From contig CAZQBV010000001.1 of assembly GCA_964592125.1 (NCBI GenBank), positions 1 through 64,000 of the forward strand: DNA of 64,000 nucleotides, in the 5' to 3' direction. Under the pieces are notes generated by a model. The model was not told the origin of the DNA. It did not search any database and worked only from the letters and a program-made list of their open reading frames with translations. The DNA comes from UBA5399 sp964592125 (lineage in GTDB: Bacteria; Bacillota; Clostridia; Christensenellales; Christensenellaceae). Every line of letters begins with the position of its first letter. The first letter of the stretch is position 1. Below, one piece after another: positions 23,916-32,899 of this stretch. Made by a program: the position numbers and the translations under genes.

Positions 23916-24091
23916 AAAATTGTGAATAAAATAAAAATGCTAGGATACACTCTGTTTACAATCAAATAATGGGAGAGCAAGAATAGATACTTTCTTGAAG
24001 AGTTTATTGGATATTTAGCATAGGACATCCATCTATTATGGTACTGATTCGAAATCAAAAAGCATATTTTTTTGAAAGGGAGATGCATGCA

Positions 24092-24838
24092 ATGGATTTT
24101 ACAGGCAGAACTGCTATTGTAACAGGTAGTGCAAAAGGAATTGGGCGGGGTTGTGCGGAGCTGTTGGCACAAAAAGGTGCTAAGGTTGTAGTAGCCGATA
24201 TGAACATAGACATGGCCAAGAGTGTTGAAGAAGAGCTTACAAAGGATGGATTCCAAGCAAAAGCGATACAAGTGAATGTGAAACAAGTGGATGACATAGA
24301 AAAAATGGTTCAGTTCACTTATGACTTATTTGGCTCAGTGGATGTTTTAGTAAACAATGCTGGCATTTTTCACCCCACTGCAATAGAGGACATTACTGAG
24401 CAAGAGTGGGACAATATGATGGACATTAACTTGAAAAGTGTATTTTTTGCAACGCAAAAGGTATTGCCTTACATGAAAAAGCAAAAATACGGTAAAATTG
24501 TGAATCTTTCTTCGCTTGCCGGCAGAAATGGTGGAATTGCAAATGGTATGGCATACTCTGCTACGAAGGCTGGCATTATTGGCCTAACACGAGGATTTGC
24601 TGCCAGACTAGCCCAGTACAAAATTAATGTAAATGCCGTTGCACCAGGCTCTACAGATACGGGGATTTTGGATGGATTAAGTAAAGCTGCCATGGACAAC
24701 TTGATTGCAAAAATTCCATTGGGGCGTTTTGGAAAAACATGCGAAATAGCGTCTGCGGTTGCATTTCTTTGCTCTGATGAAGCTGCCTTTATTACAGGTG
24801 CTGTTTTGGATGTAAATGGCGGAATGTACTTCGGCTAA
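24092..24838 (+). CDS. Short-chain dehydrogenase/reductase
   Basis: The 248-residue SDR has the cofactor motif TGSAKGIG, Asp after strand 2 (VVVADMN, favouring NAD), NNAG, the catalytic Ser in NLSSLAG, YSATK and the C-terminal FLCSDEAAFITGAVLDVNGG. It resembles 3-oxoacyl-ACP reductase-like SDRs that oxidise sugar alcohols or hydroxy acids. Start 24092 is chosen because AAAGGGAG ends 9 bases upstream; two upstream in-frame ATGs are too close or lack a site. The LacI-type operator in its promoter ties it to the catabolic cluster downstream. Confidence 0.88.
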   Translation: MDFTGRTAIVTGSAKGIGRGCAELLAQKGAKVVVADMNIDMAKSVEEELTKDGFQAKAIQVNVKQVDDIEKMVQFTYDLFGSVDVLVNNAGIFHPTAIEDITEQEWDNMMDINLKSVFFATQKVLPYMKKQKYGKIVNLSSLAGRNGGIANGMAYSATKAGIIGLTRGFAARLAQYKINVNAVAPGSTDTGILDGLSKAAMDNLIAKIPLGRFGKTCEIASAVAFLCSDEAAFITGAVLDVNGGMYFG

Positions 24839-24895
24839 AGGGGCAAGTGATTAAGCCTGTATAAAATATGCTGTAATGTGGATCATTTGGATTTG

Positions 24896-24924
24896 TTGAC
24901 TTGATAAAATTTGAATGCTATTAT
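24896..24924 (+). promoter_or_regulatory. Promoter of the LacI-family gene
   Basis: TTGACT (24896-24901) and TATTAT (24919-24924) are spaced by 17 bases. No TTTAWCGWTAAA palindrome is present here, so the regulator gene seems not to be autoregulated by that site. Confidence 0.55.
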
Positions 24925-24962
24925 GCAAAGTAGATACAAAAAACAAGACAAGAGGAATAGAA

Positions 24963-25970
24963 TTGGCAACCAAAAAACCAGTTACTTTAAAAACCATAGC
25001 AGAACAATTGAATATTTCTGCAACTGCAGTATCCAAGGCATTGCGCGGGGACAGAAGCATTAGTGAGGAAACGGCAAACAAGGTAAAAAAGCTGGTAGAT
25101 GAATTGGGCTACAGGCCAAACTCCATTGCAAAAAGCCTTCGCACCAACGAAACAAAAACATTGGGTTTGGTATTTTCGGATTCCACACTGTCTTTGTTTG
25201 CTCCGGTAATTGAAGGTGTGGAACAAGTAGCTTCGGAAAAAGGGTATAGCATTATTCTGGCTGATGCACATGCAAATGTGGAGAAAGAAAAAGAGGCCAT
25301 TAGAACACTGGTTTCCCATATGATTGACGGCTTTATGTTGGCAAGTTCTACACTGACTGGAGAAGAACACAGAAGCTTTTTAGATTCATTTGGCATTCCT
25401 TACTTGTTTTTGCTTAGAAAATGTGAATATGAGTCTGGCAACTTTGTTGTGAATGATAATGTTTATGGAACATATCAAATGATCAACCATTTAATAAAAA
25501 CAAATAGCAGAAAAATTCATTTTATCAATCTTTCTAAAAATATTACCACCGCTGCAGAACGAGAGCGTGGTTATTGCGAAGCACTGGAGGCCAATGGGAT
25601 TCCCTATGATGATAACATTGTGTATCATGTAAACCCCAGTTACGATGAGGGGTATCATCAAATGTCGCATATTTTGGATGCTGGTGACCCTGTGGAGACT
25701 GTATTTTGCGGTTGTGATATGATTGCGGTGGGGGCAATGAGCAGTATAATTGAAAAGGGATATAAAATACCCGAGGATATTCGCCTGGCATCCTATGACG
25801 ATATTGAATTTGCAAAGTATCTTCGTGTGCCGCTTACCACGGTTCGGCAGCCTAAATACAGAATTGGTGAGCTGGGTGCTCAAATGTTGATTGAGAAAAT
25901 TACCGAAGATAAAGACCTTCATGTAGACATTGTTTTAAAACCGGAACTGGTGCTTCGAGAATCTACTTGA
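24963..25970 (+). CDS. LacI-family transcriptional repressor
   Basis: The 335-residue protein has the N-terminal LacI HTH (VTLKTIAEQLNISATAVSKAL), the hinge helix (RPNSIAKSLRTN) and a periplasmic-binding-protein-like effector domain (LGLVFSDSTL ... DPVETVFCGCDMIAVGAM ... TTVRQPKYRIGELGAQML). It begins at TTG 24963, six bases after AGAGGA; an upstream frame exists but lacks homology. It is presumably the repressor that binds the TTTAWCGWTAAA sites in front of the SDR gene and the operon at 26206. The inducer is unknown, probably a sugar acid or other intermediate of the pathway. Confidence 0.92.
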   Translation: MATKKPVTLKTIAEQLNISATAVSKALRGDRSISEETANKVKKLVDELGYRPNSIAKSLRTNETKTLGLVFSDSTLSLFAPVIEGVEQVASEKGYSIILADAHANVEKEKEAIRTLVSHMIDGFMLASSTLTGEEHRSFLDSFGIPYLFLLRKCEYESGNFVVNDNVYGTYQMINHLIKTNSRKIHFINLSKNITTAAERERGYCEALEANGIPYDDNIVYHVNPSYDEGYHQMSHILDAGDPVETVFCGCDMIAVGAMSSIIEKGYKIPEDIRLASYDDIEFAKYLRVPLTTVRQPKYRIGELGAQMLIEKITEDKDLHVDIVLKPELVLREST

Positions 25971-26000
25971 TATATTTTTTATTTAAATATAAGTTTTGTA

Positions 26001-26044
26001 TTGACTTTAGACAGAATTCCGTTTAAAATTAATTTATCGATAAA
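26001..26044 (+). promoter_or_regulatory. Promoter and operator of the catabolic operon
   Basis: TTGACT (26001-26006) and TAAAAT (26024-26029) are spaced by 17 bases. The perfect palindrome TTTATCGATAAA (26033-26044) covers the expected start site, a classic repressor position. Confidence 0.68.
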
Positions 26045-26167
26045 CTAGGTATGAAGCAAGACTAGAACAATAGCACTACAGGAAGCAAGCCTATAACACA
26101 AACGCTAATGATTGAAAATTAAATAAGTAATTTCTAATAACGAAAAAATATTTTTTTAGGCATTTAG

Positions 26168-26179
26168 TTTAACGATAAA
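26168..26179. promoter_or_regulatory. Second operator of the catabolic operon
   Basis: TTTAACGATAAA lies 124 bases after the first operator's end and 27 bases before the first gene. The flanking TAG on the left mirrors the CTA on the right of the other sites. Two spaced sites would allow looping by a tetrameric LacI-type protein. Confidence 0.5.
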
Positions 26180-26205
26180 TTAAAATGCCGGAAAGAAGGA
26201 AGCAA

Positions 26206-26970
26206 ATGAACCAATTTAAGTTTTTAGGATTTTCCACGTTTCTAATTACAACTGATGATGGAACAACAATCTTAATAGACCCGTATCTGGACGATAACGA
26301 TAAGGCGCCGTTAAAATCGGCAGATTTGCCAAAAATTGATTTGATTCTTTTAAGCCACGGAGCCTTTGACCATATGCAGGATGCACCCAAAATTATTGCA
26401 CGCGACAATTGCAAAGTAATTTGTGGTGGCGAAACAATGAACTTGTTAATTGACAGGGGCGTGCCCAAAGAGTTGATTACGCAAACAGTGTGGGGGCTAA
26501 CTGTGCGAGAGTGCGGGATTACCGTGCGGCCCGTGGTAAGCATGCACCGTTCTTCTGTTCGCCTAGCCGATGGTACGGCTTTAGATGGGTTTGCGCTGGG
26601 CTTTATCATTTATCTGCCAGATGGCACACGTGTTTACAACGCCAGTGATACGGCGTTGTTTTCAGACATGAAACTGATAGGGGAGCTTCATCGCCCACAG
26701 GTAGGACTAATGAATGTGACAATAGAAAACTGCTTCGACTTCCTTCCGGAGTTTTTAACTGGTGAGATGACCCCATACGAAGCTGCTTTGGCAAGCAAAT
26801 GGTTGGGGTTGGAGTATGCAGTGGCATGTCACTATTCCGACCGTAACAATAGCGATATTGATGAATTTGCAAAAGCACTGGATGACATGAAAGATAGATA
26901 TGGCAATGGATCGCCTGTACCCGTAATTATGAACCCGGGCGAAACATTTACCTATCCTGTACAGAAATAA
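26206..26970 (+). CDS. Metallo-beta-lactamase-fold hydrolase (UlaG-like)
   Basis: The 254-residue protein has the MBL fold order of UlaG-like lactonases: FLITTDDGTTILIDPYL, LILLSHGAFDHMQDA, a middle His (SMHRSS) and YNASDTALF. In the metal motif H-x-H-x-D-H the second His is replaced: His51, Ala53, Asp55, His56. One metal site may therefore be altered. It could open a lactone or hydrolyse a phosphoester. It is the first gene of the LacI-controlled operon, a suitable place for a lactonase. The start at 26206 follows AGAAGGA by 5 bases; ATG 26185 lies next to the operator. Confidence 0.75.
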   Translation: MNQFKFLGFSTFLITTDDGTTILIDPYLDDNDKAPLKSADLPKIDLILLSHGAFDHMQDAPKIIARDNCKVICGGETMNLLIDRGVPKELITQTVWGLTVRECGITVRPVVSMHRSSVRLADGTALDGFALGFIIYLPDGTRVYNASDTALFSDMKLIGELHRPQVGLMNVTIENCFDFLPEFLTGEMTPYEAALASKWLGLEYAVACHYSDRNNSDIDEFAKALDDMKDRYGNGSPVPVIMNPGETFTYPVQK

Positions 26971-26990
26971 AATTAGAAGGAGATATAGCA

Positions 26991-27884
26991 ATGTCAAAAG
27001 TTGGATTTGTTGGATTGGGAATCATGGGCAAGCCCATGGCAAAAAATTTGTTAAAAGCCGGATATGACCTGGTGGTGTTTGATGTGGTAGAAGACGCGGT
27101 GAAAGAACTTGCCAGTGCTGGCGCATCAACAGCAAAAAATATTGCTGATGTAGCTGGGCAGGCAGATGTGATTGTAACAATGCTGCCAAACTCGCCGCAT
27201 GTGAAAGAAGTGATACTGGGAGAAGGCGGTGTGCTTTCCAGCGCGAAAAGCGGCACCATTGTTGTGGATATGAGCTCTATTTCCCCCATAGCCAGCAAAG
27301 AAATTGCAGCAGAATGCGAGAAAAAGGGCGTGATTTTACTGGATTGCCCAGTGTCTGGTGGGGAACCAAAGGCAGTGGAAGGTACATTGGCAATTATGGT
27401 AGGTGGAGATGAAGCGGCATTTGAAAAGGTAAAAGACATGCTGCTGAAAATGGGTTCCTCGGCAGTTCATGTAGGTGAAGTGGGCAGCGGTAATGTAACC
27501 AAGCTGGCCAACCAAATCATTGTTGCACTCAACATTTCGGCCATGAGCGAAGCAATGGTGTTGGCCACCAAATGCGGTGTAGACCCAGAAAAAGTATATC
27601 AGGCAATTCGGGGAGGTTTAGCGGGCAGCACGGTGTTGGATGCGAAAATGCCCATGGTATTGGATGGCAACTTTAACCCGGGCTTTCGTATAGAGTTGCA
27701 TATCAAAGATTTGCAAAATGCATTGGATGCAGCGCATTCGGTAAACTCGCCCATTCCGCTAACGGCAAATGTAATGGAAGTTATGCAAGGGCTTAAAGTA
27801 GCGGGTATGCAAGCCTGTGACCACGACGCCATTATTCGCCACTATGAAAACTTGGCGGGCGTGGAAGTGCGCAAACAAAAGTAA
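26991..27884 (+). CDS. garR: 2-hydroxy-3-oxopropionate (tartronate semialdehyde) reductase-like dehydrogenase
   Basis: The 297-residue beta-hydroxyacid dehydrogenase has the Rossmann motif GFVGLGIMGKPMAKNLLKAG, the substrate motif DCPVSGGEPKA, and catalytic Lys in GNVTKLANQI. These features match GarR/GlxR, which reduce tartronate semialdehyde to glycerate. 3-Hydroxyisobutyrate dehydrogenase-like activity cannot be excluded. A glycerate kinase gene later in the operon supports the GarR role. AGAAGGAGATATAGCA precedes the ATG. Confidence 0.85.
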   Translation: MSKVGFVGLGIMGKPMAKNLLKAGYDLVVFDVVEDAVKELASAGASTAKNIADVAGQADVIVTMLPNSPHVKEVILGEGGVLSSAKSGTIVVDMSSISPIASKEIAAECEKKGVILLDCPVSGGEPKAVEGTLAIMVGGDEAAFEKVKDMLLKMGSSAVHVGEVGSGNVTKLANQIIVALNISAMSEAMVLATKCGVDPEKVYQAIRGGLAGSTVLDAKMPMVLDGNFNPGFRIELHIKDLQNALDAAHSVNSPIPLTANVMEVMQGLKVAGMQACDHDAIIRHYENLAGVEVRKQK

Positions 27885-27919
27885 ACTAAGTTAGAATTAT
27901 AATAAACGAGGTAATTATC

Positions 27920-28966
27920 ATGGATAAAAAAACCAAAGAGTATATCAAAAAGGCGTTGCCTGCAATGACAGACTTGGTTGCGCCGGATGATCTTTCTCTG
28001 GAACAGCAAAAACACATGTTTCATCAAATGTGCTTGATTCGGGAATTCGATTCTCAGGTCAAAACGCTTTGGATGAAAAACGAAATTTATGGCTTGGCAC
28101 ATTCCTATGTGGGTGCAGAAGCAATTGCAGTGGGTGCATGTGCCAACCTAAAAAAGACAGACTACATTTCCTCTACACATAGAGGGCATGGCCACACACT
28201 GGCAAAAGGTGCCGACATTCGCGCGATGATGGCAGAGCTTCACGGAAAATATGAGGGACTGAACCGTGGTAAAGGTGGTTCTATGCATATTGCCGATGTG
28301 GATACAGGTATGCTGGGAGCAACCGGTATTGTAGGAAGCGGTATGCCTTTGGCGTTGGGTGCAGCGCTTTCCGCACACGTTTTGAAAAACAATGGGGTTA
28401 CAATTTGTTTCCATGGCGATGGTGGTACCAACCAAGGCGTTTGGCACGAGTCTATCAACATGGCGGCAGCTTGGAATTTACCCGCAATTTTCTTGATTGA
28501 AAACAACCAGTATGCCATTGCAACCAAGATTGGCTGGGTGGCCAAAGAAACCGACCTTTACAAACGAGCCATTGGCTACGGTATAGAGGGTGTACAGATT
28601 GATGGTTTCAATGTATTTGAAGTATACAAAGCTGTGAAAAAAGCAGTGGCAAAAGCCAGAGAAGGTGGCGGCCCTACCTTAATAGAAGCACGTTATATTC
28701 GTCTGTTGGGTCACTTTGTTGCGGATGATCAGTGGTACAGAGATCTGGAGACAGACAATGTATTTTGGGAGTATGAGCCTATCAAACGCATGAAAGAATA
28801 CTTTATTGCAAACAAGCTAATGACAGAAAAAGAAGTGGATGCCTTGCAGCAAGATGCAATTGATATCATTGCAGATTCCATCAACTACGCTCAAAACGAA
28901 TGCACAGAGCCACCGGTAGAAACGCTTTATGATGATATCTACGCTGATGGCGAAGTCATTGTTTGA
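27920..28966 (+). CDS. Thiamine-dependent dehydrogenase E1 alpha (acetoin/pyruvate type)
   Basis: The 348-residue subunit has the ThDP motif GDGGTNQGVWHESIN ... ENNQYAI and the phosphorylation-loop-like RGHGHTLAKG, as in AcoA and PDH E1 alpha. With E1 beta it would decarboxylate or cleave the substrate and load the acyl group on E2. AcoA-type complexes act on acetoin, PDH on pyruvate; the operon of sugar-acid enzymes suggests another 2-oxoacid or diketone. It is first of the four consecutive complex genes, and CGAGG lies before the ATG. Confidence 0.9.
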   Translation: MDKKTKEYIKKALPAMTDLVAPDDLSLEQQKHMFHQMCLIREFDSQVKTLWMKNEIYGLAHSYVGAEAIAVGACANLKKTDYISSTHRGHGHTLAKGADIRAMMAELHGKYEGLNRGKGGSMHIADVDTGMLGATGIVGSGMPLALGAALSAHVLKNNGVTICFHGDGGTNQGVWHESINMAAAWNLPAIFLIENNQYAIATKIGWVAKETDLYKRAIGYGIEGVQIDGFNVFEVYKAVKKAVAKAREGGGPTLIEARYIRLLGHFVADDQWYRDLETDNVFWEYEPIKRMKEYFIANKLMTEKEVDALQQDAIDIIADSINYAQNECTEPPVETLYDDIYADGEVIV

Positions 28967-28983
28967 TCTGGAGGAAATATAAA

Positions 28984-29976
28984 ATGGCGGAAATTACAGT
29001 AAGACAAGCATTGAATGATGCTTTTAAAGAAGAAATGGCAATAGACCCAACCATAGTAATGCTGGGTTGTGATATCGGTGTGCGTGGTGGCCCATTTGGC
29101 ATTACGCTGGATCTTATGAACATGTTTGGAAAAGACAGAGTGATAGACACACCCATCTCCGAGTCATCCTTTGTGGGTGCAGGTGTAGGTGCGGCGGCTA
29201 CCGGCCTTCGGCCTGTGGTAGAAGTGCTCTATTCCGATTGGATTACATTGGGTATGGATCAGCTGGTAAATATGGCTGCAAAAATGCGCTATATGTTTGG
29301 TGGGAAAGTGCATATGCCACTTGTGGTGCGCGCTCCGTTTGGTGCGGGTGGCGGCATCGCGGCACAGCACTCTCAGTCCTTTGAAGCATGGTTTAACCAT
29401 GTGCCCGGGTTCAAAGTGGTTGCGCCCATAGAGCCGTATGATATTAAAGGTATGATGAAGAGTGCAATTCGCGATGACAACCCCGTTATTTTCTTTGAGC
29501 ACAAAAGAAGCTACCAGCATAAAGGCGAAGTGCCGGAGGGTGCGGAAGGCGAAAACTATACAGTGCCATTTGGCAAAGCAGCAATACGCCGCGAGGGCAG
29601 CGATGTAACCATAGTGGCCTATTCCATGATGGCACTGCATGCAAAAGAAGCAGCGGCAGAGCTGGAGAAGGAAGGCATCTCCTGCGAAGTCATCGACTTG
29701 ATTTCTTTATTGCCGTTGGATTACGAAACAGTGATGAACTCTGTTGCGAAAACAAATCGCGTGGTGGTTTGCCAAGAGGCAAATATTCGTGGCGGCATGG
29801 CAGGCGACATAGTTGCGGAAATTATAGACCGCGGTTTTGATCTTTTAGACGCTCCGCCCATTCGTGTGGGTGCGTTGAATGTGCCCATGCCATACAACAA
29901 AGGTTTGGAAGAAATTTGCATTCCCGGCAAACAAAAAATTATAGATGCGGTGCACACAGCGCTTAGCAACAAATAA
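28984..29976 (+). CDS. Thiamine-dependent dehydrogenase E1 beta
   Basis: The 330-residue subunit has the transketolase pyrimidine domain (MAEITVRQALNDAFKEEM, DTPISESSFVGAGVGAA, with the ThDP-activating Glu in E-V-L-Y-S-D) and the C-terminal domain (GSDVTIVAYSMM, RVVVCQEANIRGGMAGDIV). It is the partner of E1 alpha. ATG 28984 is used, as GGAGGAAAT precedes it; the open frame begins 7 codons earlier. Its gene starts 17 bases after the E1 alpha stop. Confidence 0.9.
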   Translation: MAEITVRQALNDAFKEEMAIDPTIVMLGCDIGVRGGPFGITLDLMNMFGKDRVIDTPISESSFVGAGVGAAATGLRPVVEVLYSDWITLGMDQLVNMAAKMRYMFGGKVHMPLVVRAPFGAGGGIAAQHSQSFEAWFNHVPGFKVVAPIEPYDIKGMMKSAIRDDNPVIFFEHKRSYQHKGEVPEGAEGENYTVPFGKAAIRREGSDVTIVAYSMMALHAKEAAAELEKEGISCEVIDLISLLPLDYETVMNSVAKTNRVVVCQEANIRGGMAGDIVAEIIDRGFDLLDAPPIRVGALNVPMPYNKGLEEICIPGKQKIIDAVHTALSNK

Positions 29977-29990
29977 GGAGGCAGCAAGTC

Positions 29991-31187
29991 ATGGCAAGAA
30001 AAATGGCTTTACCTAAAATAGGTGTAAACATGACCGAAGCCACTGTAGCAAAATGGTTGGTAAAGGTGGGCGATACTGTAGCAGATGGTGATGCTATCAT
30101 AGAGGCGGAAACAGATAAATCCACACAGGAAATATACGCTACCGATTCCGGTATTGTGGGTGCACTGCTGGTGGAAGAAGGGGACACAGTGCCCTGCTAT
30201 GCAGATATCATTGTGTTTTTGGATGAGGGCGAAACCTATAAGGCTGAGGAGAGTGCAAAGCCAGCTGCAGAGGCAGCGCCAGTAGCAGTTGCGGCTCCGA
30301 TTGCAGCACCTGTGGCAGCAGCGGTTATAGTTGCGCCCGCGGTATCCACTGGTGCTCGCGTGCGCGTATCCCCATTGGCAAAGAAAATTGCACAGGACAA
30401 TGGCATTGATTACCGTATGGTTGCCCCGGGCGTGCCCGGCGGACGTATTGTGAAGGCGGATGTGCTTGCCTTCCTGCAAGGTGGCGGCATGGCTGGTGCG
30501 CAACTGGGCGAGATATTGGAAACCATTCCCATGTCTGCAACCAGAAAAACAATTGCGGCACGCATGAGCGAAAGCAACCTGCAAAAGCCTTGCGCGGCAC
30601 TGACTACAACTGCGGATGCAACTGCAATTCTGGCCTTGCGCAAGCGCTATAAAGACAAGGGAATTAAGCTGAGCCTAGATGCGATTCTGGCAAAGATTGC
30701 GGCAAAAACATTAACAGAGCATCGCAATATAAACTCTGTGCTGGAAGGTAACAATATACTGATTAAGCGCAGCATCAATATTGGTGTGGCAGTGGATACA
30801 GACAAAGGGCTGACAGTTCCCGTGATTAAAAATGTGGATCAAAAAAGTCTTGCAGAAGTGGGCGAGAGCCTTACGGATATGGCGATGGATGCAAAATGCG
30901 GTTCGCTTTCTATGGATAACATGAGCGGTGGCACATTTACTATTACCAATTTGGGTATGTTTGGTGTGGAGCAGTTCAGCGCTGTGATCAATCCGCCGGA
31001 ATGCTGCATACTGGCAGTGGGCGCGGTGAAGCAAACCTTTGTTCCGGACGAAAACGGACAGCCCAAGCTTACCAGCGTGTTCCAAATGACACTCAGCTTT
31101 GACCATCGCATTGTGGATGGGGCACCGGCGGCCAGATTCCTGCATGATTTTAAGGAATATGTGGAAATGCCGGAACTGATGATTTGA
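29991..31187 (+). CDS. Dihydrolipoamide acyltransferase (E2)
   Basis: The 398-residue E2 contains one N-terminal lipoyl domain (lipoylated Lys in EAETDKSTQEIY, about residue 43), an Ala/Pro/Val-rich linker (about 85-120), a peripheral subunit-binding domain (VSPLAKKIAQDNGID ... VPGGRIVKADVL) and the catalytic core ending in FDHRIVDGAPAARFL with His and Asp of the HxxxDG motif. All parts of a functional E2 are present. The acyl group transferred to CoA depends on the unknown E1 substrate. Confidence 0.92.
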   Translation: MARKMALPKIGVNMTEATVAKWLVKVGDTVADGDAIIEAETDKSTQEIYATDSGIVGALLVEEGDTVPCYADIIVFLDEGETYKAEESAKPAAEAAPVAVAAPIAAPVAAAVIVAPAVSTGARVRVSPLAKKIAQDNGIDYRMVAPGVPGGRIVKADVLAFLQGGGMAGAQLGEILETIPMSATRKTIAARMSESNLQKPCAALTTTADATAILALRKRYKDKGIKLSLDAILAKIAAKTLTEHRNINSVLEGNNILIKRSINIGVAVDTDKGLTVPVIKNVDQKSLAEVGESLTDMAMDAKCGSLSMDNMSGGTFTITNLGMFGVEQFSAVINPPECCILAVGAVKQTFVPDENGQPKLTSVFQMTLSFDHRIVDGAPAARFLHDFKEYVEMPELMI

Positions 31188-31200
31188 GTGGGGCAAAGAT

Positions 31201-32583
31201 ATGACAAATTTTGATGTAATTGTAATTGGCGGGGGCCCGGGCGGCTATGTGGCAGCAATAAAAGCTGCCCTTGCCGGCAAAAAAACCGCTGTGATAGAGC
31301 AGGAAAACTTGGGTGGTGTGTGCCTGAACTGGGGCTGCATCCCCACCAAGTCTCTGCTGCGCAATGCGGAAATCATTCATGACCTTTCCGAAGGGGAAAA
31401 GTTTGGCTTTTCGGTTTCGGGCATTCAGGCAGACTATGCAAAAGCGCAAAAAAGAAGCCGCGAAGTAAGCGGTAAGCTGGTGCGCGGCATAGACTATTTG
31501 ATGAAGAAAAATAAGATAACAGTGCTAAAAGCAACAGCAAAGTTTTCCGGTAAAAAAGAACTGACACTGTCCACCGGCGAAAAAGTATCGGCACAGAATA
31601 TCATTATTGCTACGGGTAGCAAGCCCTTTGCACTGCCCATGCTGGATTATTCTCAGGCAAACGTGTGGGATAGCAAGCGTGCGCTGCAGGCAACCACTGC
31701 GCCCAAAAGTATTTTGGTGGTGGGAGCGGGTGCCATTGGCATGGAATTTGCAACTGTGTTTGCCGCATATGGCAGCAAGGTAACCATTGTAGAGATGTTG
31801 CCACGGTTGCTTCCCAATGAAGATGAAGAAGTGTCGGCATTGGTGCAGAAGGAATTTGTGAAAAAGGGATTTACAGTGCATGTGAATACCAAAGTAGCGG
31901 ATGTAAAGAACGATGGCAAAACAGTGAAAGCAACACTAGAGTGCGGCGGAAAGAGCCAGACAGTTGAGGCTGAAGTGATTTTGGCGGCGACGGGAATTTC
32001 GCCCAACACACAGGAACTAAACCTAGCGGCGGCAGGCGTGAAAACCAACCAGCGCGGGTATGTAGAAGTGGATGACAAAATGCGCACATCCGCGGCGGGA
32101 ATTTACGCCATTGGCGATGTGAATGGCAAGCTGGCGCTGGCGCATACGGCAAGCGCACAGGGAATGTTGGCAGTGGATGCCATTTGCGGCAAACAAACGC
32201 AGGCAATCAACTATGACAATATACCCAAATGTACCTATGCTGTGCCTGAAGTGGCCAGTGCAGGGCTGACAGAACAGGAAGCGAAAAAGCGCGGCTTGAA
32301 CGTGAAAACAGCGGTATTTCCACTGTCTGCAAACGGAAAAGCAATTTCCTATGGGGATGAAACGGGCTTTGTGAAGCTGGTTTACGATGTAAAGTATGGT
32401 CAACTTTTGGGTGCGCACCTTGTGGGCATTCATGTAACCGAAATGATTTGGGGTATTGTGGGATACCTGGGTATGGAAATGACAATTGAAGAGATGGCAC
32501 ACGTAATCCACCCACACCCAACGGTGAGTGAGGCAATTATGGAAGCTGCGCATATTGCGCACGGACAGCCCATTCACATTTAG
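31201..32583 (+). CDS. lpdA: Dihydrolipoyl dehydrogenase (E3)
   Basis: The 460-residue flavoprotein reoxidises dihydrolipoamide with NAD+. It has the FAD motif GGGPGGYVAA, the redox disulfide GGVCLNWGCIPTKS, the NAD site VVGAGAIGMEFA and the C-terminal His-Glu pair in HPHPTVSEAIMEAAH. It is the last gene of the complex; a terminator-like hairpin follows at 32640. There is no fused lipoyl domain. Confidence 0.95.
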   Translation: MTNFDVIVIGGGPGGYVAAIKAALAGKKTAVIEQENLGGVCLNWGCIPTKSLLRNAEIIHDLSEGEKFGFSVSGIQADYAKAQKRSREVSGKLVRGIDYLMKKNKITVLKATAKFSGKKELTLSTGEKVSAQNIIIATGSKPFALPMLDYSQANVWDSKRALQATTAPKSILVVGAGAIGMEFATVFAAYGSKVTIVEMLPRLLPNEDEEVSALVQKEFVKKGFTVHVNTKVADVKNDGKTVKATLECGGKSQTVEAEVILAATGISPNTQELNLAAAGVKTNQRGYVEVDDKMRTSAAGIYAIGDVNGKLALAHTASAQGMLAVDAICGKQTQAINYDNIPKCTYAVPEVASAGLTEQEAKKRGLNVKTAVFPLSANGKAISYGDETGFVKLVYDVKYGQLLGAHLVGIHVTEMIWGIVGYLGMEMTIEEMAHVIHPHPTVSEAIMEAAHIAHGQPIHI

Positions 32584-32639
32584 AATTTATATTTGTAGGT
32601 TTTTGTTCCGAATGGGAGCAAGGGTATGTCCAAATAGAG

Positions 32640-32682
32640 CCGCCAGATTGTGTAAAACTATATGCAGTCTGGCGGAGTTTTG
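32640..32682 (+). terminator. Terminator-like hairpin after lpdA
   Basis: CCGCCAGA (32640-32647) / TCTGGCGG (32668-32675) is followed by AGTTTTGG. The U tract is short, so termination may be partial, lowering expression of the genes that follow. Confidence 0.6.
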
Positions 32683-32729
32683 GAATTTACACAGTTTGCT
32701 GTAAATGCATAAACAGAAAGGAAAATACT

Positions 32730-32885
32730 ATGATGAAGAGAAAACCAGAATGCAGTGTTATTTGCCCCGTATGTGGGCTGAGACTGGCATTTGACGAGGG
32801 CGTTTGCTATTGCCCGGCAGAGTATTGTGGCTATAAATGCGACAAATGCAAAGTAGAATTTGAAGAACAAGAAGCAAAAAAATAA
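32730..32885 (+). CDS. 51-residue eight-cysteine zinc-ribbon-like protein
   Basis: This short frame (ATG ATG AAG at the start, TAA 32883-32885) has a good ribosome binding site, AGAAAGGA, 7-8 bases upstream and ends 14 bases before the next gene. The product has eight Cys: C8, CPVC (12, 15), C26, C28, C33 and CDKC (37, 40), which suggests two tetra-Cys metal sites of zinc-ribbon or rubredoxin type. I do not recognise a family. It may stabilise or regulate an enzyme of the operon. Confidence 0.65.
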   Translation: MMKRKPECSVICPVCGLRLAFDEGVCYCPAEYCGYKCDKCKVEFEEQEAKK

Positions 32886-32899
32886 AAAGGGAATCAGCT

